A stretch of 64,000 nucleotides of DNA from an uncultured eubacterium 1-6 (GCA_903789595.1 CAIFEZ010000006.1:83938-147937), one strand, 5' to 3'; numbered from the stretch's first letter, positions 1 through 9,015 are shown. Program-made: numbers and translations. Notes: generated by a model from the sequence alone, not told the origin.

Positions 1-315
1 GAAATGGTCGGCAACACCATCGAGAGCTTTTTTACAGGGAATATCGATCTGACGAAGGACATTTCCGCACAGGATGATATTGTGGACAAAGGCTTTGATG
101 ATATCGTTGAAAAAATCACTGCTAAGATCCAGGAGAATCCGGAAAGTACAGCACAGTATGTAAATTATCTGATGATCGCCAAGTATATTGAGCGGATGGC
201 GGATCATTCGGAGAACATTGCTTCCTGGGTAACGTTTATTGTCAAGGGCCAGCTGAATCTCAAATACACTGACCGTTATCAGAAGGAGAGCCAGCAGTTC
301 CAGTTCTATGAATAA
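1..315 (+). CDS. phoU: PhoU phosphate signalling regulator (C-terminal part)
   Basis: The gene is cut by the window edge; the reading frame is open from base 1. The last 105 codons contain the PhoU signature YIERMADHSENIASWV near the C-terminus, typical of the second three-helix PhoU repeat whose acidic and His residues bind metal. PhoU proteins sit between the PstSCAB phosphate transporter and the PhoR kinase and damp Pho signalling. A PhoP/PhoR-type two-component system follows in the same orientation, which fits the usual pst-phoU-phoPR order in Clostridia. A terminator separates them, so the regulator pair probably has its own promoter. Confidence 0.9.
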   Translation, partial: EMVGNTIESFFTGNIDLTKDISAQDDIVDKGFDDIVEKITAKIQENPESTAQYVNYLMIAKYIERMADHSENIASWVTFIVKGQLNLKYTDRYQKESQQFQFYE

Positions 316-368
316 GCTTGTGCGAAGCAGATGTTAACAGGAAGGTTTGTAACCGTACAAAAAATGAA

Positions 369-393
369 CCGGGAGGAAACTCCCGGCGTTTTT
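369..393 (+). terminator. Rho-independent terminator after phoU
   Basis: Seven-base stem CCGGGAG/CTCCCGG closed by a GAAA tetraloop, followed two bases later by TTTTT. It ends the upstream pst-phoU transcript. Confidence 0.85.
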
Positions 394-416
394 AATGAGA
401 AACAGCACTTAACACG

Positions 417-477
417 TAACATACAATTAACATTATAGCCCTATCGGAGTTTACATTACTTTTCGTACAATGTAAAC
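417..477 (+). promoter_or_regulatory. Candidate Pho-type direct repeats and inverted repeat upstream of the two-component genes
   Basis: TAACAT occurs at 417-422 and again at 428-433, an 11-bp period like the direct repeats bound by PhoP/PhoB-type regulators. An inverted repeat GTTTACATT (449-457) / AATGTAAAC (469-477) follows. Both lie between the phoU terminator and the response-regulator gene, so autoregulation is a reasonable inference. The match to any published Pho box is partial. Confidence 0.4.
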
Positions 478-587
478 TATTATCAGATGATGCCACTTTG
501 TCATGATCTGATATAGGGATTTCCGACAATATGGCCCCGGTGATCGTTCCGGCGGCAGAAATCCATGGGATGAGGAGAATACCGACA

Positions 588-1265
588 ATGATATACATAT
601 TGGAAGATGACGACAACATCAGGAAGCTGGTCAGCTATGCGCTTTCCAGAGAAGGCTACGAGGTCATGGGATTTTCAGAACCGAAATCCTTCTATCATGG
701 AATGGACGAGGCGCTGCCGGAGCTGATTCTGCTCGACATTATGCTTCCCGGAGAGGACGGACTGAGCATCCTGAAGAAAATCAGAAAGAACATCCGTACA
801 GAAGAGATCCCTGTCATCATGCTCACGGCAAAAAGCAGTGAGTACGATAAGGCCAACGGACTTGATCTCGGCGCGGATGACTATATCGCGAAGCCGTTCG
901 GCATCGTCGAGCTGACCTCGAGAGTACGCGCGGTGCTGCGCAGATCCGGCCGGACCAAAAAGGAACCGGAGGATGAATATCATGTCGGGAAACTTTATGT
1001 CAACTCGGACAAGCACGTCATTCAGGTTGACAATGAGGACATCTCCCTGTCATACAAGGAGTACTGTCTTCTGATGGCGCTGCTCGAGGCCAAGGGAAAC
1101 GTAGTGCATAGAGAAGAGCTCCTCACAAAGGTATGGGGTGAATTTTACGGAGAATCGAGAACCCTGGATGTTCATATCCGCAAGCTGAGAGTGAAGCTTG
1201 GAGACGAGGCGGGAAAATATATCCAGACCGTGAAAGGAATCGGTTACAAGATTGAAGCGTGCTGA
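588..1265 (+). CDS. phoP: OmpR/PhoB-family response regulator (PhoP-like)
   Basis: DNA-binding response regulator of 225 residues. The receiver domain (about 1-120) shows the acidic pocket EDDD at 6-9, the phospho-acceptor Asp50 in LILLDIMLPG, the switch Thr in MLTAK and the conserved Lys in AKPF. A winged-helix effector domain (about 130-225) ends with the typical RTLDVHIRKLR and VKGIGYKI motifs. The ATG at 588 is chosen because GAGGAG lies about 9 bases upstream; an open frame extends to 531 without a comparable ribosome site. It is followed after 16 bases by its kinase. Next to phoU it most likely controls phosphate-starvation genes, though the target is inferred from position only. Confidence 0.85.
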   Translation: MIYILEDDDNIRKLVSYALSREGYEVMGFSEPKSFYHGMDEALPELILLDIMLPGEDGLSILKKIRKNIRTEEIPVIMLTAKSSEYDKANGLDLGADDYIAKPFGIVELTSRVRAVLRRSGRTKKEPEDEYHVGKLYVNSDKHVIQVDNEDISLSYKEYCLLMALLEAKGNVVHREELLTKVWGEFYGESRTLDVHIRKLRVKLGDEAGKYIQTVKGIGYKIEAC

Positions 1266-1281
1266 CGCCTGGTGAATTCAT

Positions 1282-2946
1282 ATGAGTCATAAAATATTCA
1301 AATCTACCTTCTGGATTTCCATCGTGATATGTGTCCTCACTATGGGGGTTACAGCGGCGCTGCTGTTCAGCTTTCTGGAGAACAGGACCGTGGACGAACT
1401 GAGAGAGGAAGCAAATATCCTTTCCTATGGAATTGAGGCACAGGGACAGGATTATCTGGATCGGATCAATACTGACCGAAGGGTCACGCTGATCCGGGCC
1501 GACGGAACGGTGCTGTACGACAATGAGGCGGACGCGTCCACCATGGAGAATCACAGCAACCGTGAAGAGGTGCAGGAAGCGGTGCAGAGCGGAAGCGGTC
1601 ACAGTATCCGGAAGTCCGAGACTATGACGCGCGAGACGATCTATTTCGCTCAGAAGCTGGACGACGGCATGATTCTGCGTGTGGCAGTCACACAGGATTC
1701 CATCTGGGCGATTCTCGGTAAGCTGATCCGGCCCGCCGTTATTCTGTTCATGGCGACCGTGCTGCTCTCCCTGTTTTTATCCAATATGGTGACGAGGAAT
1801 ATTTTGAGCCCGCTGAACCGGCTTGATCTGGATCATCTCGACAACAATGACATGGTCTACGATGAGCTGGCGCCGCTTTTGAACCGTCTTGAGGCGCAGC
1901 AGGAAACGATCCGGAGGCAGCTGAACGCGGCAAAGCAGAGACAGGAAGAATTTAATCTGATCACCGAGAACATGTCGGAGGGCTTTCTGGTCATCGACAA
2001 GAATACGGATATCCTGTCCTGGAATCCGTCGGCGTTGCGGCTTCTCGGCATCATAGATGAGCCGTCGGGAAGCGTTCTCCGGCTGAACCGCACCAGAGAG
2101 TTTCGCGAGACGATCTTCAAGGTGTTAAGCGGAAAGAAGGAGGAGCTGACACTCCAGAGAGAGAACAGGACATACAAGCTGATCGCGAATCCGGCCTACG
2201 ACGACAACCACGAAGAGGTGATCGGTGCGGTCATTGTCATTCTCGATGAGACGGAGAGCATCAAGCGGGAGAACTTCCGGAGGGAATTCACGGCGAATGT
2301 ATCGCATGAGCTGAAGACACCGCTTACCTCGATATCCGGATTCGCGGAGCTGATGATGGGCGGAGGGATGCCGGAGGAGACCGTCATGGATTTCTCCAAA
2401 TCGATCTATGACGAGGCAAGCCGTCTGATTTCTCTGGTGAACGACATCATCAACCTGAGTTCACTGGATGATGAAAGTGTGGAATACGACTGGGAGATGC
2501 TCGACCTCTACCAGATCGCCTCCGAGGAGATCAGTCATGTGCAGACGGCCGCGGACAAGAAGGATGTGTCCATACATCTTTCCGGAGTTCACGGAAAGAT
2601 TACCGGCGTCCGGAGAGTGGTATCGGAAATGATTTACAATCTCTGCGACAATGCGGTCAAGTACAACAGGGAGCACGGAAGCATCGAGGTGAAAATCACG
2701 ACGACCTCGAATCATGTGCTTGTGAGTGTGCAGGATACCGGAATCGGTATACCGGAAGCGGATCAGAACCGAATCTTCGAGAGGTTCTACCGGGTAGACA
2801 AGAGCCATTCCAAGGCGGTCGGAGGCACGGGCCTCGGGCTGTCGATTGTAAAGCATGGAGCCCAGCTGCACAATGCCGAGATCAAGGTGAGCAGCAAGCT
2901 GGACAAGGGAACGACCATCACCCTTCGTTTCCGGAAGCACGCATGA
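1282..2946 (+). CDS. phoR: Membrane sensor histidine kinase (PhoR-like)
   Basis: 554 residues. An N-terminal membrane helix (about 9-31), an extracytoplasmic segment (about 32-145) and a second helix (about 150-168) are followed by a linker with coiled-coil character (195-222), a PAS-like domain (about 223-325), a HisKA domain with phospho-acceptor His342 in NVSHELKTPL, and an HATPase domain with N-box Asn457 (IYNLCDNAVKYN), DTGIGIP (485-491) and GGTGLGLSIVK. This layout matches Gram-positive PhoR kinases. It phosphorylates the response regulator encoded 16 bases upstream and sits in the cytoplasmic membrane. The weak ribosome site suggests translational coupling to the regulator gene. A strong terminator follows directly. 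Confidence 0.88.
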   Translation: MSHKIFKSTFWISIVICVLTMGVTAALLFSFLENRTVDELREEANILSYGIEAQGQDYLDRINTDRRVTLIRADGTVLYDNEADASTMENHSNREEVQEAVQSGSGHSIRKSETMTRETIYFAQKLDDGMILRVAVTQDSIWAILGKLIRPAVILFMATVLLSLFLSNMVTRNILSPLNRLDLDHLDNNDMVYDELAPLLNRLEAQQETIRRQLNAAKQRQEEFNLITENMSEGFLVIDKNTDILSWNPSALRLLGIIDEPSGSVLRLNRTREFRETIFKVLSGKKEELTLQRENRTYKLIANPAYDDNHEEVIGAVIVILDETESIKRENFRREFTANVSHELKTPLTSISGFAELMMGGGMPEETVMDFSKSIYDEASRLISLVNDIINLSSLDDESVEYDWEMLDLYQIASEEISHVQTAADKKDVSIHLSGVHGKITGVRRVVSEMIYNLCDNAVKYNREHGSIEVKITTTSNHVLVSVQDTGIGIPEADQNRIFERFYRVDKSHSKAVGGTGLGLSIVKHGAQLHNAEIKVSSKLDKGTTITLRFRKHA

Positions 2947-2950
2947 TGAA

Positions 2951-2984
2951 AAAAGATGCAGCATTTCAGCTGCATCTTTTTTTC
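2951..2984 (+). terminator. Rho-independent terminator after the kinase gene
   Basis: Perfect 12-bp stem AAAAGATGCAGC/GCTGCATCTTTT (2951-2962 and 2969-2980) with loop ATTTCA, then a T-run. The A-rich left arm makes it usable in both directions, which suits the convergent gene that follows. Confidence 0.93.
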
Positions 2985-2986
2985 GT

Positions 2987-3033
2987 GAACAGTGAGCCGC
3001 GGCCGAATGCGAAGTATTCGTGTGCGGCGAGCG
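2987..3033. repeat. 47-bp structured repeat, copy 1
   Basis: The same 47 bases, with one A/G difference, recur at 52757-52803. The element begins GAACAGTGAGCCGC and ends GCGGCGAGCG. Internal complementary parts (GCCGC with GCGGC, CGAAT with ATTCG) would let it fold into a hairpin. In both places it follows the T-run of a terminator within a few bases. Function unknown. Confidence 0.7.
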
Positions 3034-3057
3034 CCGCTCACTTTCGCTGATGCCGGC

Positions 3058-4986
3058 TTAACCGGCGGCTGTGTTCTGCGCATCTCCGGTGCTGTCATAA
3101 CCGGAAGTATCCGCGCCGGAACTGTCGTAGCCTGAGTTGTCGGTACCGGAGCCGTCGTATCCGGCGCTGCCCGTACCGGAATTGTCGTACCCGGCATTGC
3201 CGGCTCCGGAATTGTCATATCCGGAGGTGTCATACCCTGAGTTATCGGTACCGGAGCCGTCGTAGCCTGAGTTATCGGTACCGGGGCTGTCATACCCGGA
3301 ATTGTCTGTGCCGGTCCCGCCGCTGTCGTATGTGCCGCCCGCTGTGCCTCCGGCAGAATTGTCGGTATTTCCGTCCGCCGGAATTTCTGTGATATCAGTG
3401 TCCGGAGGGGTCTGCTGAGCCGTATCATCCGGCGCGGTATATGCAGGCTCCGTCCAGGTCTGATCGTTGCCGTCCGTTGTGTCTGTCGATCCGGTGTCGG
3501 AAGTGCTTTCCGGTGCCGGCGTCGGGGTGGCCGTCGTTGTGGCTTTGAAGATGCTTCCGTCAGCGGAAGAACCGTACAGATAGCTGATTAACGCCTCGTG
3601 ACAGGCGTTCAGATCCGGGACGAGAACGGCCTGCCCGTCGATGGTATCCGCATGATACATCCCGTCGCCCGGCAGAGTCGCCGCGTTCATGTCAGTTCCG
3701 CACAGAAGCGCGTAGAAGCAGGCTCTCGTGAGGTAGGGGTCTGTCATATCTGTGGTGATGCTCGGGGCTGCCTGATTCATAACCTTGAGCATGCGGAAAG
3801 GATTGGACTTCATCTTCGCAAAGGCGGCCTGTATGATCTTCTTCTGCCGGTTTACACGGTCCCAGTCAGAGTTGCCGACATATCTCATCCGGGCGTAGCA
3901 GAGCGCCTGTTCGGGGGTCAGAGAATTGACGCCCTCCACGAGCCCCCAGGGTTCGTCCACCTGAGCGTTGTCTACACTGGAGCCCAGACCTTCATTGGCA
4001 TTCATGTAGGTCGCCTCATCGTAGGTCAGGTCGATGTCCAGATTTCCTACAGAGGTTATGGCCTCCAGGAAGCCGTCGAGATCCACAACTGCATTTCCGT
4101 CGATATCAATGCCGAAATTCTCCTGAACCGTCTCGTCGAGAGTTTCCAGACCGCCGACGGCGTAGGCTGCATTCAGTTTCGCGGAATAATCCGTTCCTGC
4201 GATAGGCACATAGGTGTCGCGCATCAGAGAGACCAGAGTGATCTGGCGTGTTTTGATGTTGAAGCTGCAGATGATCATGGTATCCGACCGGGTCTGGGTC
4301 TCCCCTTCCCTGGCGTCCTCACCGATGAGGAGGATATTCATGACGCCGCGCTCCTGATAGGCATCTACACCGGCGGCCTCCGTAGCCGTATCTGCGGTGG
4401 TATCCGCCACGGGATCCACGCGGTTCAGTTTGCTGAACGCGACATGGAGAAAAACCGCTAATAAAACGATAAGAACAAGGATGATGCCGAGAAGTGTCAG
4501 GAAAAAACGGCGCACCGGGTGCCGCTTTCTTCGCCGCGGACGTGTGCCGTAGTCATCACCGTAATTGTCATATCTGTCCGATCCGGATTTCTTTTTCTTC
4601 TTCGGTCTGAATCCGAAATCATAATCATCGCCGATATCGTAGGTATCGTCGGAAGGGTCGTCCGAATATCCGTCCGCATATCTGTCATCGAAGGAGGTAT
4701 CCTTGTATCCGCCTGCGTCATCATATCCGCTGTCGCGGTATCGGCTGAAATTCTCCGTCTGCCGTCCGTTTCCGTAATAGCTGCCGAAGCTCTCCTGTCT
4801 TCCGATGTCATCGGAACCGGCCATACCGCGCATACGCTGATAATAATTCAGATTCTGCTCCGCGTTGGACTGCCCGGAAACATTCTGAAAAGAATCGGAT
4901 GAAGGACTGGTGAACGTCGTATCATATTCGGGAACATGGATTTCCCGGGTCGCTCCGTTGAGATATTCATCGTCTCTGTTGTTCAT
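3058..4986 (-). CDS. LytR-CpsA-Psr (LCP) family cell-wall glycopolymer ligase with repeat tail
   Basis: 642 residues from an ATG at 4986 that has GAGGAG ten bases upstream; the open frame runs on to a TTG at 5097 but without a better ribosome site. A long acidic, Tyr/Asp-rich cytoplasmic tail (about 1-155) ends in lysine and arginine clusters, then one membrane helix (about 160-185, RRFFLTLLGIILVLIVL). The LCP domain (about 215-450) has the conserved arginines in TRSDTMIICSFN and LVSLMRDTYVP and the Asp-rich VDLDGF region. LCP enzymes transfer wall teichoic acid or capsule precursors from lipid carriers to peptidoglycan. The C-terminus (about 500-640) is low complexity: first Thr/Pro-rich, then many short SGTDNSGYD-like units. 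The tail is unlike the compact LCP family norm and probably spans or binds the wall. Confidence 0.85.
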   Translation of the reverse strand: MNNRDDEYLNGATREIHVPEYDTTFTSPSSDSFQNVSGQSNAEQNLNYYQRMRGMAGSDDIGRQESFGSYYGNGRQTENFSRYRDSGYDDAGGYKDTSFDDRYADGYSDDPSDDTYDIGDDYDFGFRPKKKKKSGSDRYDNYGDDYGTRPRRRKRHPVRRFFLTLLGIILVLIVLLAVFLHVAFSKLNRVDPVADTTADTATEAAGVDAYQERGVMNILLIGEDAREGETQTRSDTMIICSFNIKTRQITLVSLMRDTYVPIAGTDYSAKLNAAYAVGGLETLDETVQENFGIDIDGNAVVDLDGFLEAITSVGNLDIDLTYDEATYMNANEGLGSSVDNAQVDEPWGLVEGVNSLTPEQALCYARMRYVGNSDWDRVNRQKKIIQAAFAKMKSNPFRMLKVMNQAAPSITTDMTDPYLTRACFYALLCGTDMNAATLPGDGMYHADTIDGQAVLVPDLNACHEALISYLYGSSADGSIFKATTTATPTPAPESTSDTGSTDTTDGNDQTWTEPAYTAPDDTAQQTPPDTDITEIPADGNTDNSAGGTAGGTYDSGGTGTDNSGYDSPGTDNSGYDGSGTDNSGYDTSGYDNSGAGNAGYDNSGTGSAGYDGSGTDNSGYDSSGADTSGYDSTGDAQNTAAG

Positions 4987-5160
4987 TCTGCTGCAACTCC
5001 TCTGTGAATAATCCTGTACCTGAGAATCATTGTCTGCAGATAGATCTGTCCCTTCAGAATCTTTGTTCTCAGATGTATCCGTGCCTGTCCCCCTCAAATT
5101 TCTGTCTGCAGATTCGACTGCATATGTTCTTTGATAACATCCGTCCGGAAATTTAAGCGC

Positions 5161-5790
5161 TCATTCCTCCGAATCCGTGTCCTCCGGTGTATCGCGGCGT
5201 CTCTTTTTTGTCAGATCCGGAAGCTTGACATCGCGTTCGATCTGTTCGGCGAATTTCATGTAATTGGACATGGTGTTCGTCACCTTGAAACGTCCGCCGA
5301 TGTTCGGGCGGATGGTCAGACTCTTCGCGTGCATCGCGTCATCCGCGTTTTCCTTTTTCACGGTGCGGATCTGATCAAAGGCGGTGATTTCAGGCTTTCC
5401 GAAGGCTCCCTGGTAGCGGATCGTATTGCCTTCGACGAAAACCCTTTCACAGAGGGCTTTCCTCTGCATCAGGAAGAAAATCAGCCCGGTGACAAATGCG
5501 CAGGCAACTTCAACCGCGATGGCGATCATCTGTCTCTGGGAATCACCCTTCAGCGCCAGCCAGCCGATGAAAATCTCTATGACACAGCCCAATAGCAATA
5601 TACTGAAGCCGATAAAAAAACCGCTCAGCGGATTGCGCATGATATAGTGAGACGGATCCTTGTCCTTCGACATCTTCTTCTCATAGCGGGTTACGCCGGC
5701 AGTGGCCGTGCTGACAATCGATATCAGAAGAATCAGCGCACTTAAGATGACACCGGACCACTTGATCAGAAACGGTAATATGCTGTCCAT
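5161..5790 (-). CDS. Membrane protein with C-terminal PH-like domain, function unknown
   Basis: 209 residues; ATG at 5790 preceded by AAGGGGG at good spacing. Three hydrophobic segments (about 7-32, 56-78 and 88-108) precede a soluble C-terminal part (about 112-195). That part contains beta-rich sequence VFVEGNTIRYQGAFGKPEIT and FDQIRTVKKE, resembling the small PH-like domains found in many Firmicutes membrane proteins. The tail is charged (KKRRRDTPEDTDSEE). It lies directly upstream of the LCP gene on the same strand, 174 bases apart, so the two may be cotranscribed. The product is not a recognised enzyme. Confidence 0.6.
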   Translation of the reverse strand: MDSILPFLIKWSGVILSALILLISIVSTATAGVTRYEKKMSKDKDPSHYIMRNPLSGFFIGFSILLLGCVIEIFIGWLALKGDSQRQMIAIAVEVACAFVTGLIFFLMQRKALCERVFVEGNTIRYQGAFGKPEITAFDQIRTVKKENADDAMHAKSLTIRPNIGGRFKVTNTMSNYMKFAEQIERDVKLPDLTKKRRRDTPEDTDSEE

Positions 5791-5997
5791 GTGAATGAAC
5801 CCCCTTGGTCAAACCAGAAAATAAGGTGATTGAGTAATTCCGGTTTCGCGTCATCCCGGCTGCCGAAGCAGTTGAAGATGCCGGCGCGCATCGCGCATTA
5901 TATTAGGATATAAAACCGGATAAGTTAAGGAGATTCTAGCATTGCCGCCATTCAATGTCAATTTTTGAACGCATTTTCGATGGTTTGCATAAACCTG

Positions 5998-6065
5998 TTT
6001 TTCAGCATCGAACAGAAGGACGGACGAAACCTTTTTCGGCACCGAACAGAAGGACGGATGAAACC
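5998..6065. repeat. Two tandem 34-bp units upstream of greA
   Basis: Two units of the form TTTTTC-GCA-CGAACAGAAGGACGGA-GAAACC follow each other with a 34-bp period and three differences; a partial third unit begins at about 6066. The block lies about 45 bases upstream of the greA promoter. No function is evident. Confidence 0.7.
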
Positions 6066-6108
6066 TTTTTTCAGCGCGGAATTTGCCGTTTTCAGCGTCG
6101 AACTTTAC

Positions 6109-6137
6109 TTGACATCAGGTATGGGACAGTTTAAAAT
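6109..6137 (+). promoter_or_regulatory. Housekeeping promoter of greA-lysS
   Basis: Consensus -35 TTGACA (6109-6114), a 17-bp spacer and -10 TAAAAT (6132-6137), about 60 bases upstream of greA. Confidence 0.85.
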
Positions 6138-6197
6138 ATGGAAATTGCGAATATACGCGCAAATATCGGTAATTTCTTTTATTCATGAGGTGAAATC

Positions 6198-6677
6198 ATG
6201 GCAAATAAGACAGTAGTTACATATGCGGGCCTGAAGGCTCTGGAAGACGAGCTGCAGGACCTCAAGGTTACGAAGCGTAAGGAGATCGCAGAGAAGCTGA
6301 AAGAGGCTCGTGCGCAGGGCGACCTCTCCGAGAACGCGGAATACGATGCGGCAAAGGATGAGCAGGCTCAGATCGAGGCGAGAATCGAGGAGATCGAAGC
6401 TCTTCTGAAGAATGTAGAGGTTGTGGTAGAGTCCGAAGCGGATGCGAATAAGGTAAACATCGGCTGCAAGGTCAAGGTTCAGGACATGACCTATGACGAA
6501 GAGCTTGAGTTCCAGATTGTCGGCTCTACGGAGGCGAACAGCCTGAAGGGAAAAATCTCCAATGAGTCCCCGGTAGGAAAAGCTCTTCTCGGCCACGAAG
6601 TAGGCGAGGTGGTTTCCATCGAGACACCGGACGGCGATGAGCAGTACAAGATCCTCGGCATCGAGAGAAACATCTGA
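6198..6677 (+). CDS. greA: Transcription elongation factor GreA
   Basis: 159 residues, the normal length. The N-terminal coiled-coil (about 8-75) carries the invariant tip region ARAQGDLSENAEYDAAKDEQ, whose acidic residues reach the RNA polymerase active site. The C-terminal FKBP-like domain (about 80-158) includes SPVGKALLGHEVGEVV. GreA stimulates cleavage of backtracked RNA. GAGGTG lies nine bases before the ATG. lysS follows after 32 bases, a common greA-lysS pairing in Firmicutes, and both are probably read from the promoter at 6109-6137. Confidence 0.97.
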   Translation: MANKTVVTYAGLKALEDELQDLKVTKRKEIAEKLKEARAQGDLSENAEYDAAKDEQAQIEARIEEIEALLKNVEVVVESEADANKVNIGCKVKVQDMTYDEELEFQIVGSTEANSLKGKISNESPVGKALLGHEVGEVVSIETPDGDEQYKILGIERNI

Positions 6678-6709
6678 TACGGCAGAAATTGTTTTTTGAG
6701 GAGGAAGAT

Positions 6710-8707
6710 ATGGCAGAGCAGAACCAGAACAATAAAGGCAGGCAGAAACCGGAACAGGACATGAACCAGATCCTGAAGGTGCGCCGCGAAAAACTGAAGG
6801 AGCTGCAGGATGCGGGTAAGGATCCCTTCAGGATCACAACCTATGATCAGACCCATCACAGCCAGGACATCAAGGATCACTTTGACGAGCTGGACGGGAA
6901 GGACGTATCCATCGCGGGACGTATCATGAGCAAGCGTGTCATGGGAAAAGCTTCCTTCTGCCATATCCAGGACAAGCTGGGGCAGATCCAGTGCTATGTG
7001 CAGCGCGATTCCCTGGGAGATGAGCCGTATAAGGAGTTCAAGCGGCTCGATATCGGCGATATCGTCGGGATCAAGGGCTACGTATTCAAAACGCAGACCG
7101 GAGAAATCAGTGTTCACGCAAAAGAGGTCATTCTTCTGTCTAAATCCCTTCAGCCGCTTCCGGAGAAGTTCCACGGTCTTCAGGATACCGACACCCGGTA
7201 TCGTCAGAGATATGTGGATCTGATCATGAACGACGACGTCAAGAAGACCTTCATCAAGAGGTCCCAGATCATCCGTGAGATCCGCAATTTCCTCGGAGAG
7301 CGCGACTTCATGGAGGTGGAGACGCCGATGCTGGTGGACAACGCCGGCGGAGCTTCTGCGCGTCCGTTTGTCACCTACTACAATGCTCTCGGAGAGTACA
7401 AGAAGCTGCGGATTTCCCTGGAACTGTATCTGAAGCGTCTGATTGTCGGCGGACTCGAGAGAGTCTACGAGATCGGACGTGTGTTCCGGAACGAGGGACT
7501 CGACCAGAAGCACAACCCGGAATTCACGCTGATGGAGCTCTATCAGGCATACACCGACTATAACGGTATGATGGAGCTGACCGAAAGCATGTTCCGTTAT
7601 CTCGCGGAAAAAGTGTGCGGAAGCACGACGATTTATTACGGCAATGAGGAAGACGGCACCGGCAAGGTCATTGATCTCGGCAAACCGTTCCGCCGTCTGA
7701 CGATGGAGGATGCCATCAAGGAACAGACCGGAATCGATTTTGAGACGATCAGCACGGACGAGGAAGCAAAGGCGCTCGCAAAGGAGCACAACATCGAGTT
7801 CGAGGACCGTCACAAGAGAGGCGACATCATCAACCTGTTCTTCGATGAGTACTGCGAAGACAAGATGATCCAGCCGACCTTTATCATGGATCATCCGTTG
7901 GAGATCAGTCCTCTGACGAAGAAGAAACCGTCCGATCCGAGAAAAGTAGAGCGTTTCGAGCTTTACATCAACGGATGGGAGATGTGCAACGCTTATTCCG
8001 AGCTGAACGACCCGATCGACCAGCGGGAGCGTTTTGCCGCTCAGGATGCGCTCTCCGCACAGGGCGATGAGGAAGCACAGCACACAGACGAGGATTTCCT
8101 TCACGCGATGGAGATCGGCATGCCGCCGACCGGAGGCATCGGATACGGCATCGACCGTCTCTGCATGCTTCTGACAAACAGTGCATCCATTCGAGACGTC
8201 CTGCTCTTCCCGACACTCAAGAGTGGTTCGAAGGAGGCAAAGGGTGATACAGAGGCTGATGGCGGGGAAAATGCTGCAGCCGAAGGTACAGAAGCAACAG
8301 GATTTTTCACTCCGAATGAGAAGATCGACTTCAGCAATGTGAAGATCGAGCCGCTGTTCGAAGAGCAGGTTGATTTCGATACGTTCTCGAAGAGCGATTT
8401 CAGAGCTGTAAAAGTCAAAGCCTGCGAGGCGGTTCCGAAGTCGAAGAAGCTTCTGAAGTTTGTGCTGGATGACGGAACAGGTACAGATCGTATCATTCTT
8501 TCCGGAATTCATGCTTACTATGAGCCGGAAGAGCTGGTTGGTAAGACTTTGATTGCCATCACCAATCTCCCGCCAAGGAAGATGATGGGCATCGATTCCT
8601 GCGGTATGCTGCTGTCCGTTGTGAACAACAAGAAGGACAGCGACGTGGAGGAACTTCATCTTCTGATGGTGGATAACCATATCCCGGCTGGCGCGAAGCT
8701 GTATTGA
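6710..8707 (+). CDS. lysS: Lysyl-tRNA synthetase, class II, with fused C-terminal tRNA-binding domain
   Basis: 665 residues from the ATG at 6710, which has GAGGAGG just upstream; a frame to 6689 lacks a ribosome site. It charges tRNA-Lys with lysine. An OB-fold anticodon-binding domain (about 60-165) precedes the class II catalytic core (about 180-505), with motif 2 (GRVFRNEGLDQKHNPEF) and motif 3 (GIGYGIDRLCMLL). A Glu/Gly/Ala-rich linker (about 505-540) leads to an EMAPII/Arc1p-like tRNA-binding domain (about 555-665; SDFRAVKVKACEAVPKSKKL, ILSGI, NLPPRKMMGIDS). That domain is familiar at the end of MetRS; most bacterial LysRS proteins are near 500 residues and lack it. Three partial copies of this gene's 3' end or terminator lie downstream (20.5, 24.8 and 31.6 kb). 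Confidence 0.95.
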   Translation: MAEQNQNNKGRQKPEQDMNQILKVRREKLKELQDAGKDPFRITTYDQTHHSQDIKDHFDELDGKDVSIAGRIMSKRVMGKASFCHIQDKLGQIQCYVQRDSLGDEPYKEFKRLDIGDIVGIKGYVFKTQTGEISVHAKEVILLSKSLQPLPEKFHGLQDTDTRYRQRYVDLIMNDDVKKTFIKRSQIIREIRNFLGERDFMEVETPMLVDNAGGASARPFVTYYNALGEYKKLRISLELYLKRLIVGGLERVYEIGRVFRNEGLDQKHNPEFTLMELYQAYTDYNGMMELTESMFRYLAEKVCGSTTIYYGNEEDGTGKVIDLGKPFRRLTMEDAIKEQTGIDFETISTDEEAKALAKEHNIEFEDRHKRGDIINLFFDEYCEDKMIQPTFIMDHPLEISPLTKKKPSDPRKVERFELYINGWEMCNAYSELNDPIDQRERFAAQDALSAQGDEEAQHTDEDFLHAMEIGMPPTGGIGYGIDRLCMLLTNSASIRDVLLFPTLKSGSKEAKGDTEADGGENAAAEGTEATGFFTPNEKIDFSNVKIEPLFEEQVDFDTFSKSDFRAVKVKACEAVPKSKKLLKFVLDDGTGTDRIILSGIHAYYEPEELVGKTLIAITNLPPRKMMGIDSCGMLLSVVNNKKDSDVEELHLLMVDNHIPAGAKLY

Positions 8708-8764
8708 TTCGGTGGAAATCGCGGGCGGAAAATCTGACGCACATCCCAGTTGCAAAAAACTTCG

Positions 8765-8807
8765 AGGCACTCCTTTTCAGAATCAATCTGAGAGGGGGTG
8801 TTTTTTT
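8765..8807 (+). terminator. lysS terminator (original copy)
   Basis: Stem built from GGCACTCC against GGGGGTG, with an inner CAG/CTG helix, followed by TTTTTTT. The same two-helix terminator recurs at 21101, 24897 and 31653. Confidence 0.85.
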
Positions 8808-9015
8808 GTACAAACGATAGGAAAAGAGGCGGGAAAGTCTTTCATCCCTGTATGAATCTATATGCAGACAATCTTTTATTGAGTGTTTAGTGCGAGCATT
8901 TCGATAATAGCATTTTCATACCTGCGATGAGAAAACGCAGTCCAGCTTATGATGAATACATTTTAAAGCTTCGGAAGGCAGATAAAGCCTTTTCCCAGCA
9001 ATATCAGTAATAAAC

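Noticed and set aside
2787..3428. 213-codon Thr/Pro-rich frame overlapping the LCP gene end
   Set aside because: Same strand, other frame of the Gly-Tyr-Asp repeat region. The periodic DNA keeps several frames open; the LCP frame has the domain and start site.
3598..4461. 287-codon frame antisense to the LCP gene
   Set aside because: No family resemblance and no ribosome site; mirrors the conserved LCP codons.
6491..8770. 759-codon open frame antisense to lysS
   Set aside because: It is a shadow of a codon-biased gene; the + strand encodes a clear LysRS with promoter and terminator, and the antisense product has no domain.
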